A stretch of 5,192 bases of DNA from Bacteroidales bacterium (GTDB lineage Bacteria > Bacteroidota > Bacteroidia > Bacteroidales > UBA10428), in assembly GCA_003508755.1 (NCBI GenBank), contig DNTK01000226.1, positions 1 through 5,192 on the forward strand, read 5' to 3'. A model generated the notes under the pieces. The model worked only from the letters and a program-made list of their open reading frames with translations. It ran no database searches and was not told the origin of the DNA. Each line of letters opens with the position of its first letter. Within the stretch, counting starts at the first letter, position 1. The translations under genes and the position numbers were made by a program. Positions 1 to 5,192 of this stretch are shown in pieces.

Positions 1-189
1 GCTATAACCGCCGCGCTTGTTTCCTTTTATACCAAATTCAGCAAAGTCTTTTCTGACCTGAGTCGCACTTACCCCGGTGGCATTGGCAATACTGTAGGAA
101 TATACTTTTTCAAAACCGAGCTCTTTAAACCGATAAAGGCTTAATTTGTATAACAGTAAACGTTTAATATTTCGGCTTACAACACTCAT
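1..189 (-). CDS. rex: Redox-sensing transcriptional repressor Rex, N-terminal part (truncated by window edge)
   Basis: Reading the minus strand from the ATG at 189-187 gives 63 uninterrupted codons to the window edge. The visible part is the winged-helix DNA-binding domain of the Rex family; residues about 39-62 (GVSATQVRKDFAEFG followed by IKGNKRGGY) match the family's recognition helix and wing, where Q-V/I-x-K-D and a K-R-x-G-Y motif are characteristic. The C-terminal Rossmann domain, which in this family binds NADH/NAD+ and drives dimerisation, lies outside the window. Rex generally represses fermentative and respiratory genes when NADH is low and lets go of DNA when NADH rises. No Shine-Dalgarno site precedes the ATG, and the leader is A/T-rich. 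The gene diverges from the Hdr/Qmo-like cluster, and a Rex-type palindrome sits 2 bases upstream of its start, suggesting autoregulation. Family assignment is firm; the full length is unknown. Confidence 0.9.
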   Translation of the reverse strand, partial: MSVVSRNIKRLLLYKLSLYRFKELGFEKVYSYSIANATGVSATQVRKDFAEFGIKGNKRGGYS

Positions 190-190
190 T

Positions 191-210
191 ATTGTGATAA
201 AAAGTACAAT
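191..210. promoter_or_regulatory. Putative Rex operator (rex-proximal copy)
   Basis: ATTGTGATAAAAAGTACAAT is an imperfect palindrome with ATTGT/ACAAT ends. Its 18-bp core (192-209) has the TTGTGA-N6-xxACAA layout of the known Rex consensus TTGTGA-N6-TCACAA, with two mismatches in the right half. It ends one base before the rex ATG, so bound Rex would block its own early transcription. A near copy lies at 329-348. Site identity is inferred from motif and from adjacency to rex. Confidence 0.65.
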
Positions 211-241
211 AAAATTAATAGCTAGTTATCGGCATATGCTT

Positions 242-270
242 ATTATAGTGGGAAATACAACAAATCTGAA
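242..270 (-). promoter_or_regulatory. Possible rex promoter
   Basis: On the minus strand a perfect TATAAT (247-242) is preceded, 17 bases upstream, by TTCAGA (270-265), a 4/6 match to TTGACA. A TTTG at 264-261 is also present but is badly spaced for a Bacteroidota -33 element. Transcription from here would begin roughly 45 bases upstream of the rex ATG and run through the operator at 191-210. The -35 match is weak, and AT-rich DNA yields TATAAT by chance, so this is tentative. Confidence 0.3.
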
Positions 271-282
271 GAACGTTTTATC

Positions 283-296
283 GTCAAAAAATTGAC
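283..296. repeat. Perfect short inverted repeat overlapping the candidate -35 region
   Basis: GTCAA-AAAA-TTGAC is a perfect 5-bp inverted repeat with a 4-base spacer. Its right arm forms most of the TTGACA at 292-297. The half-sites are in the reverse order to an FNR box (TTGAT-N4-ATCAA), so it is not an FNR site. It could bind another dimeric regulator or be chance in AT-rich DNA. Confidence 0.3.
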
Positions 297-322
297 ATCC
301 ATAATTCAATGTTGTAATTTTA
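291..322 (+). promoter_or_regulatory. Candidate promoter for the hdrA-qmoC-hdrA cluster
   Basis: ATTG (291-294) and TAATTTTA (315-322) are separated by 20 bases. They resemble the Bacteroidota -33 TTTG and -7 TAnnTTTG elements (3/4 and 7/8 matches) with normal spacing. The same region also offers TTGACA (292-297) followed after 17 bases by TAATTT, a strong -35 with a poor -10. Either reading puts the transcription start near 326-330, immediately before or at the Rex-like site 329-348, a classic repressor position. Predicted from sequence only. Confidence 0.45.
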
Positions 323-328
323 ATTATT

Positions 329-348
329 ATTGTTACAAAAGGTACAAT
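329..348. promoter_or_regulatory. Putative Rex operator (hdrA-proximal copy)
   Basis: ATTGTTACAAAAGGTACAAT matches the rex-proximal site at 17 of 20 positions, in the same orientation, and the next two bases (AA) also agree. It has the TTGT-N10-ACAA ends of a Rex site and lies 22 bases before the ATG at 371, at or just after the predicted transcription start. Binding here would repress the downstream cluster when NADH/NAD+ is low. The two copies and the adjacent rex gene together make this more convincing than either motif alone. Confidence 0.6.
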
Positions 349-370
349 AAACCCTTTAAATCCACAAATC

Positions 371-2155
371 ATGGATAAGAAAATAGTTACAGGTCTCTAT
401 TTTCATTATCCTGGCAGCAGTGATAAAATTACTGCCATCATAAATGAATTAATCAGCTTTGCTAAAGTAATTCCTGAGGTTTCAGCGATATGGACATCTC
501 ATAACCAGCCTATTAACGAATCGGAAAAATTTATTCAGGAGATTCTTGAAAAAGAGATTCAGCAGATAATTGTTGTAGGGACTAAAGCAGGATTTATTCA
601 GCCCTTTTTTAATACAGTAATGCGAACAGCTTCCCGGAATCAAAATAAAGTGAAGATTTTTGATTTTGATGAAAAAAATATTTTTCAATCGAGCGATACA
701 CCCCTGGCTAAAGCTATTTTGTTTAGTCAGATTATGAACCTACGGTTCGATGGCTTGCATCATAAGCAGTTTCCGCTAAATCACAAAGAAACGTTGGTAA
801 TTGGGGGTGGTATTGCCGGAATCCAGGCAGCACTTGAAATTGCTAACAGCGGCAATAAGGTGTTTTTAGTTGAAAAAACCGGCAGTATTGGCGGGCATAT
901 GGCCATGTTCGATAAGACATTCCCTACACTCGATTGTGCAGCTTGCATCCTAACACCAAAAATGGTGGATGTTGGGCAACATCCAAATATCGAGGTTTTA
1001 ACACTCTCCGAATTGACCGAAATTAGCGGGAAGGCAGGCGACTTTACCGTAACAATAAGCAAAAAAGCCCGGCGGGTAAGCGAAACGCTTTGTATCGGTT
1101 GTGGAAGTTGTGCAGAAAAATGTCCTTCGAGGACTTCCAGCGAATTCGATGCTGGAACCACTATGCGCAAATCAATTTATATTCCTTTTCCTCAGGCAGT
1201 ACCCAATAAATACCTCATTGATGCCGATTCTTGCATCTATGTCGAAAAAGGTAAATGTGGGGCCTGTGTAAAGGCTTGTCCGGTTGAAAATTGTATTCAA
1301 CTTGATGAGCCCGACAAGGAGTTGAAGTTGAAGGTGGGAAATATTATTGTTGCGACCGGATTTAAAACCTTCGATGCATCACGAATTGAACAATTTGGTT
1401 ATGGCAAATACCCCAATGTGCTCACCTCGCTTGAGTTTGAAAGATTGGTGAATGCCTCTGGACCTACCGAAGGCCAAATCAGATACCGGACAAAAGATAA
1501 ACGTGGTAATTGGATCTTTACAACCGAAGGTGAAGAACCAAGAAAAATAGCACTGATACATTGTGTCGGTAGTCGTGACGAAAATTTCAACAAATATTGT
1601 TCAAGGGTATGTTGCATGTACTCTCTGAAATTAGCACACCTCATTAAAGAAAAGATGCCCCGCGCTAAAGTTTATGAATATTATATCGATATGCGCGCAT
1701 TTGGAAAAGGCTATGAAGAGTTTTATGATCGGATTAGGCACGAGGGAATACATATGGTAAGAGGCAGAACGGCAATGGTTTTTGAAAGCAAGGGGCATCT
1801 TCACTTACGCACAGAAGATATTGTGCAACAAAAGTTAATTGAGCAGGAAGTAGATATGGTAGTTTTGGCCGTGGGGCTCGAGGCCCGGCCCGAAACCAGT
1901 AGGCTGGCTCAAATACTTGGATTAAATACAACCCACGATGGCTGGTTGAAAGAATCGGATAGCCTGGATGAGAATGTTTTATCGAATATTGATGGAATAC
2001 TCATTGCCGGAGCATGTCAGGGACCCAAAGATATTCCTGATGCTGTTACTCAGGGAGCTGCTGCCGCATCAAAAGTGCTTGAAAATATACTGAATAATGC
2101 TGTAAACCACTCTTTAGTTCCTGAAACCGAAGAGGACATTCTCTCAAAAGCGTAG
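371..2155 (+). CDS. hdrA: HdrA-like FAD/iron-sulfur oxidoreductase subunit (first paralogue)
   Basis: 594 aa, cytoplasmic, of the heterodisulfide reductase subunit A family (CoB-CoM Hdr A-like, also QmoA/QmoB). Visible parts in order: an N-terminal domain (about 1-135) that aligns with the HdrA N-domain but has no cysteine; an FAD Rossmann motif GGGIAG at 145-150; the family signature LDCAACILTPKM (C189, C192); an inserted ferredoxin domain with C241/C244/C247/C251 and C288/C296/C299/C303, joined by the typical RKSIYIPFPQAVP stretch; the second half of the thioredoxin-reductase-like fold with C398, C410, C414 and C415 and the DMRAFGKGYEEFY block (440-452); and the conserved GACQGPKDIPDAV flavin region (547-559). 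It ends about 35 residues later, without the C-terminal ferredoxin domain of full-length HdrA. In the family the FAD splits or passes electrons between ferredoxin-like and other carriers. Here the likely partners are the next two gene products. No Shine-Dalgarno is seen; the start fits the N-domain alignment with the paralogue. The soluble electron partner is unknown. Confidence 0.9.
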   Translation: MDKKIVTGLYFHYPGSSDKITAIINELISFAKVIPEVSAIWTSHNQPINESEKFIQEILEKEIQQIIVVGTKAGFIQPFFNTVMRTASRNQNKVKIFDFDEKNIFQSSDTPLAKAILFSQIMNLRFDGLHHKQFPLNHKETLVIGGGIAGIQAALEIANSGNKVFLVEKTGSIGGHMAMFDKTFPTLDCAACILTPKMVDVGQHPNIEVLTLSELTEISGKAGDFTVTISKKARRVSETLCIGCGSCAEKCPSRTSSEFDAGTTMRKSIYIPFPQAVPNKYLIDADSCIYVEKGKCGACVKACPVENCIQLDEPDKELKLKVGNIIVATGFKTFDASRIEQFGYGKYPNVLTSLEFERLVNASGPTEGQIRYRTKDKRGNWIFTTEGEEPRKIALIHCVGSRDENFNKYCSRVCCMYSLKLAHLIKEKMPRAKVYEYYIDMRAFGKGYEEFYDRIRHEGIHMVRGRTAMVFESKGHLHLRTEDIVQQKLIEQEVDMVVLAVGLEARPETSRLAQILGLNTTHDGWLKESDSLDENVLSNIDGILIAGACQGPKDIPDAVTQGAAAASKVLENILNNAVNHSLVPETEEDILSKA

Positions 2156-2173
2156 ACGAAAAAACTGGAATAT

Positions 2174-2216
2174 TTGCATCAGAAAAAATCTTCACCGACA
2201 CAATTTTTCTTTGCAA
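2174..2216 (+). repeat. AT-rich imperfect hairpin in the intergenic gap
   Basis: TTGCA (2174-2178) can pair with TGCAA (2212-2216), and AGAAAAA (2181-2187) with TTTTTCT (2204-2210), with a small internal loop and a 16-base apical loop. The stem is weak and not followed by a T-run, so it is not a convincing terminator. It may be an RNA-processing or stability element within the 104-base gap, or chance. Confidence 0.25.
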
Positions 2217-2229
2217 CCCATTCCAAATA

Positions 2230-2253
2230 TCCTCTCAAAAACCATCGGAGGAG
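2230..2253 (+). promoter_or_regulatory. Strong Shine-Dalgarno for qmoC-like gene, with potential sequestering hairpin
   Basis: GGAGGAG at 2247-2253 lies 6 bases before the ATG at 2260, an ideal ribosome binding site that fixes the start. It stands out because the other starts here have only A-rich leaders. TCCTCT (2230-2235) can pair with GGAGGA (2247-2252; five Watson-Crick pairs plus one G-U, 11-base loop), which would mask the site. The pairing is seen in sequence; a regulatory role is inferred. Confidence 0.6.
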
Positions 2254-2259
2254 TACACC

Positions 2260-3441
2260 ATGCATAAAGTTGATTCTTCCTTAAAAAAAGAAGTTGGCAA
2301 ATTTGGCACAGGAAAATGGCAGGATTGTTTTCATTGTGGAACATGCACCGCAGCTTGTCAACTATCGGATAGCAGACACCTGATTCCCCGAAGTACAATA
2401 CGCTCACTACAATTGGGACTTACATCAAAGGTGCATCAGGATTTAGATCCATGGTTGTGCTATTATTGCGGAGACTGCTCAGAAACCTGCATGCGTGATG
2501 CCAATCCCGGGGAGCTAATGATGACACTGAGACGCTACCTTACTTCGGTTTACGACTGGACAGGGATTTCCAGGATTTTCTATACGAAACGACACATTGA
2601 ACTTTGGGTTATTCTGGGCGTATTTACCCTGGTGGTGGCCTTGTTTGCGATATTTTTGCCGCCATCAGCCCAACTCTTCTCAAATCCGGAAGCATTTCTA
2701 ACGGTGCAAGGTGGGGTTGCTATCAACAGTTTGGTTGATGGTATTGGGAGCCATGCTTTTGTAGGCATTATCGAAACTTTTGATATAGCCATGGCCTTGT
2801 TTATTGGTCTTTTGCTGATATCAAACATTATACACATGTGGACTAGAACAGTTTTATCGCGGACCGAGTATGTTGTACCCGTTCAAAACTATTTTCTTGA
2901 GCTATGGCAGCTTATTTTTCATTTTTCCGTGCAACCAAAATTTTCAAAATGCAGCGATAAGAAATACTGGGGTGGTCACTTTCTTATGATGTCAGGATAT
3001 ACCGTTATGTTTATAATGATAGTAGCATTACTACCCAAATTTCAGACAGAAGTAATTCATCCCTGGTACCACTGGCAAAGATTATTAGGGTATTATGCGA
3101 CATTCGGAATCTTGTTCTTTTTAAGTATTGTTGCTGTTAAGCGACTAAGAAGAACCGATATAAAACTTAAATTTTCGCACATTAGCGATTGGCTGTTTAT
3201 AATATTGCTGTTACTGACTACACTTAGTGGTATTTTTCTGCATTTCTTAAGAATAAGTGGAATGCCGGCCGCTACCTATTTTATGTATGTATTCCACCTG
3301 GCCGTATTGGTCCCCATGCTAATTGTCGAAGTACCCTTCTCTAAATGGTCGCATCTGGCTTACAGGCCTTTTGCAGTTTATTTTGCACGGCTTAATGATA
3401 GTGCTATTCGCAGGAGAACCAATTCGCCTGCTTATGTTTAA
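2260..3441 (+). CDS. qmoC: QmoC-like membrane subunit: HdrC-type ferredoxin domain fused to cytochrome-b-like domain
   Basis: 393 aa, about the usual length of QmoC. Residues 1-100 are an HdrC-like ferredoxin domain with two four-cysteine motifs, C23/C26/C29/C33 and C67/C70/C73/C77, for two [4Fe-4S] clusters; the proline that often follows the last Cys is replaced by Q34 and M78. Six hydrophobic segments follow, near 112-134, 166-191, 239-258, 274-292, 309-329 and 340-360. Several histidines at or near helix ends are candidate haem b ligands (H165, H192, H221, H240, H267, H271, H328, H346). The C-terminal part (DWLFIILLLL, VFHLAVL, PFSKWSHLAYR) resembles QmoC and related quinone-interacting cytochrome b subunits. 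In the Qmo complex this subunit anchors the HdrA-like flavoproteins to the membrane and exchanges electrons with menaquinone; the same role is inferred here. The gene sits between two hdrA paralogues, 104 bases after the first and 18 before the second. No aprAB genes are visible, so a sulfate-reduction role cannot be assumed. Confidence 0.85.
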   Translation: MHKVDSSLKKEVGKFGTGKWQDCFHCGTCTAACQLSDSRHLIPRSTIRSLQLGLTSKVHQDLDPWLCYYCGDCSETCMRDANPGELMMTLRRYLTSVYDWTGISRIFYTKRHIELWVILGVFTLVVALFAIFLPPSAQLFSNPEAFLTVQGGVAINSLVDGIGSHAFVGIIETFDIAMALFIGLLLISNIIHMWTRTVLSRTEYVVPVQNYFLELWQLIFHFSVQPKFSKCSDKKYWGGHFLMMSGYTVMFIMIVALLPKFQTEVIHPWYHWQRLLGYYATFGILFFLSIVAVKRLRRTDIKLKFSHISDWLFIILLLLTTLSGIFLHFLRISGMPAATYFMYVFHLAVLVPMLIVEVPFSKWSHLAYRPFAVYFARLNDSAIRRRTNSPAYV

Positions 3442-3459
3442 ACCAAAATAGTTTCTAAA

Positions 3460-5190
3460 ATGAAGGAAGCCCGAATAGGACTATATGTTTGCTGGTGCGG
3501 TTCAAACATCGCAAAAATGGTGGATGTTGAAACCATTGCAAAAGAGCTACATGAAATACCTGAAGTAATAGTCGCAAGGGATTATAAATACATGTGCTCT
3601 GATCCGGGACAGGATCTTATCATAAAGGATATAAAGGAAAACAACCTGGATCGAATTGTGGTGGCTGCATGTTCACCACGTATACACGAAGCAACCTTCA
3701 GAAAAGCAATTGAGAAAGCAGGGCTAAATCCATACATGTTCCAGATGGCCAATATCCGTGAACAGGATGCCTGGGTTCATAACAACAGGGATGAAGCTAC
3801 CCAGAAAGCAAAAGCTTTAATTAAAGCAGCATTAAAACGAATAAAGTTCCACGAAGCATTAAACAAACGAACTGTTGAAATCAATCCCTCAACCTTAGTT
3901 ATTGGGGGTGGGGTTGCTGGTCTTACTGCAGCATTAAAAATTGCTGATGCCAATCAAAAAGTTTACCTGGTTGAATGTGAGGACCACCTGGGAGGAACAT
4001 TACTGCAAGTAAAAAATACCTTTCCGGCGTTACAGGATGTGCAGGAATTCATAAGCGAAAAACGATCGAAAGTTTTAAACCATACCAATATTGAAGTGTT
4101 TACGAATACTAATCTGGAGGAAATTTATGGATATGTAGGCAATTTTGGAACAAAACTTCAATTCAATAATAAAACTGTAGAACTTGAATTTGGGAATATT
4201 ATTATCGCTACTGGCTTACAGCCTTTTAACCACATCCGCATTCCTGAATATGATTATGGAGAGTTGCCCAATGTTATAACAGCCCTTGAATTTGAGCAAG
4301 TACTTCTTTCTGGTAAAATCGAAAAGAAGGATGGATCAAAGCCAAATGACGTAGCCATTATACATTGTGTTGGCAGTCTCAGCAAAGACTATTTGCCTTA
4401 TTGCTCACGCACGTGCTGTTCAACGGCATTAAAATATGCCAATATTATTCGCTCTTCTTTGCCCGAAGCTAACATTTACGAGTTATATACCGATATGCGC
4501 TGCTATGGTAAAGGATGCGAAGAATTATATAGTTATACATCCACACGCGATATCATGTTTCTAATGTTTGATATGGAAGATGGCTTGCCGAAAATACTAC
4601 CGGCCGATTCTGAAATGACAGGAGAAATGCAAATAAAAATGCTGGAGAAACTTTCAGGAGAGGAATTAATTGTACCAGCAGATATGGTCATTCTCATGAC
4701 TGGGATGCAGTCCCGCGATAATGCGCGCGAAGTTGCGCATATGGCGGGAATAAGCATGTGTGGAAACGAGTTTTTTATCGAAAAACATCCAAAACTTGAT
4801 CCCGTAGCCACTACCACCGATGGCGTATATATTGTCGGGGCATGCCAGGGACCAAAATCAATTGACGAATCAGTTTCACAGGCAAAAGCTGCTGTTGCTC
4901 GCATTTTGGGCAGCATCTGCAAGGGTGTTACTGAGGTGGAAGTGACTACTGCTACTGTAAATGAAGACATTTGTTGTGGATGCAAAACATGCGTTCAGGT
5001 GTGTCCTTATTCAGCCATTGATTTCAATGAAGAGAAAAATGTTTCCGGAGTAAATGAAGTGCTTTGCAAGGGATGTGGAACCTGCAGTTCGGCCTGTGCA
5101 ACAGGTGCAATACAGGCCAGGCATTTTACCGATTCGCAAATTCTCTCTCAAATCGAAGGTGTATTAGAGAGCGAAAATGAAGTCCTGTAA
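3460..5190 (+). CDS. hdrA: HdrA-like FAD/iron-sulfur oxidoreductase subunit (second paralogue)
   Basis: 576 aa, complete, ending in TAA. The N-terminal domain (about 1-140) is canonical HdrA: YVCWCGSNI (C11, C13), RDYKYMCSDPGQ (C46), VVAACSPRIHE (C71) and the MANIREQDAWVH block. An FAD Rossmann motif GGGVAG lies at 149-154. The family's Cys pair and inserted ferredoxin domain are missing: TFPALQDVQEF replaces the usual TFPTLDCAAC, and only about 70 residues separate the GG turn (178-179) from IIIATG (247-252), against about 150 in the first paralogue. The second flavin half keeps C303, C315, C319 and C320, DMRCYGKGCEELY (345-357) and GACQGPKS (460-467). A C-terminal ferredoxin domain carries C505/C508/C511/C515 and C536/C539/C542/C546 for two [4Fe-4S] clusters. 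The layout recalls QmoB without its fused MvhD-like tail. The start lies 18 bases after the QmoC-like stop, behind an A-rich leader without Shine-Dalgarno, so it is almost certainly co-transcribed. It probably pairs with the first HdrA paralogue. Confidence 0.9.
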   Translation: MKEARIGLYVCWCGSNIAKMVDVETIAKELHEIPEVIVARDYKYMCSDPGQDLIIKDIKENNLDRIVVAACSPRIHEATFRKAIEKAGLNPYMFQMANIREQDAWVHNNRDEATQKAKALIKAALKRIKFHEALNKRTVEINPSTLVIGGGVAGLTAALKIADANQKVYLVECEDHLGGTLLQVKNTFPALQDVQEFISEKRSKVLNHTNIEVFTNTNLEEIYGYVGNFGTKLQFNNKTVELEFGNIIIATGLQPFNHIRIPEYDYGELPNVITALEFEQVLLSGKIEKKDGSKPNDVAIIHCVGSLSKDYLPYCSRTCCSTALKYANIIRSSLPEANIYELYTDMRCYGKGCEELYSYTSTRDIMFLMFDMEDGLPKILPADSEMTGEMQIKMLEKLSGEELIVPADMVILMTGMQSRDNAREVAHMAGISMCGNEFFIEKHPKLDPVATTTDGVYIVGACQGPKSIDESVSQAKAAVARILGSICKGVTEVEVTTATVNEDICCGCKTCVQVCPYSAIDFNEEKNVSGVNEVLCKGCGTCSSACATGAIQARHFTDSQILSQIEGVLESENEVL

Positions 5191-5192
5191 AC
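5177..5192 (+). CDS. Possible start of an overlapping downstream gene (five codons visible)
   Basis: An ATG at 5177-5179 in a different frame overlaps the last 14 bases of the second hdrA and reads M-K-S-C-K to the window edge. A weak purine-rich stretch (AGAGAG, 5166-5171) precedes it. Overlapping starts are common in tight operons, and Hdr/Qmo clusters often continue with an MvhD-like or other electron-transfer subunit. Five codons cannot identify a product, and the ATG may be chance. Confidence 0.25.

Noticed and set aside
312..338. Wide inverted repeat TTGTAA-N15-TTACAA before the first hdrA
   Set aside because: The arms overlap the promoter and the Rex-like site, the spacer is long, and such six-base matches are expected in this AT-rich stretch. 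The tighter 20-bp palindrome at 329-348 explains the right arm better.
781..1170. Minus-strand open frame of 129 codons, and another of 150 codons at 4533-4985
   Set aside because: Both lie wholly inside the strongly supported hdrA-like genes on the opposite strand, resemble no family I recognise, and have no independent start signals. They are antisense shadows.
2173..2213. Internal Bacteroidota-type promoter (TTTG at 2173-2176, TTTCTTTG at 2206-2213)
   Set aside because: The spacing of 29 bases is too long for the -33/-7 pair, and the -7 element lacks its conserved A.
2174..2216. Intrinsic terminator after the first hdrA
   Set aside because: The hairpin is made almost only of A-T pairs, has a 16-base loop and no following U-run, and the next gene is co-directional and functionally linked.
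371..5190. Authentic methanogen CoB-CoM heterodisulfide reductase or sulfate-reducer QmoABC
   Set aside because: There is no HdrB (CCG-domain) gene, no aprAB, the gene order differs, and the regulator and base composition point to a bacterium. Only family-level similarity is supported.
1..5192. CRISPR array, tRNA/rRNA genes, insertion sequences or phage genes
   Set aside because: No regularly spaced repeats, no tRNA- or rRNA-like stretches and no transposase or phage-type protein were seen. The window is almost fully taken up by the four genes described.

Overview
The window looks like chromosomal DNA from an anaerobic or facultatively anaerobic member of the Bacteroidota. This is an inference from modest GC content, A-rich leaders mostly without Shine-Dalgarno sites, a promoter resembling the -33/-7 type of that phylum, and the N-terminus of the Rex protein. 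No ribosomal or other lineage marker is present, so the assignment is tentative.

Layout. Bases 1-189 hold the 5' part of a minus-strand gene for the redox-sensing repressor Rex, cut by the window edge. Bases 190-370 are a divergent regulatory region with two near-identical 20-bp Rex-operator-like palindromes, one just before rex and one just before the plus-strand genes, plus a candidate promoter for those genes. Bases 371-5190 are a co-directional cluster of three complete genes: an HdrA-like flavin/iron-sulfur protein (594 aa), a QmoC-like fusion of an HdrC-type ferredoxin domain to a six-helix cytochrome-b-like membrane domain (393 aa), and a second HdrA-like protein (576 aa). The last 16 bases may carry the start of a fourth, overlapping gene.

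How the genes work together. The arrangement suggests a membrane-anchored, quinone-linked electron-transfer complex of the Hdr/Qmo type: two HdrA-like flavoproteins in the cytoplasm docked on a QmoC-like subunit that passes electrons to or from the quinone pool. The two HdrA paralogues have lost complementary cofactor sites. The first keeps the FAD-domain Cys pair and the inserted ferredoxin domain but has no cysteines in its N-terminal domain and no C-terminal ferredoxin domain. The second keeps the N-terminal Cys domain and a C-terminal 2x[4Fe-4S] domain but lacks the Cys pair and the inserted ferredoxin. A heterodimer would together carry the full HdrA cofactor set. The Rex sites suggest NADH/NAD+-dependent repression of the cluster and autoregulation of rex. 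The soluble electron partner (for example an MvhD, HdrB, FrhB or dehydrogenase subunit) is not in the window.
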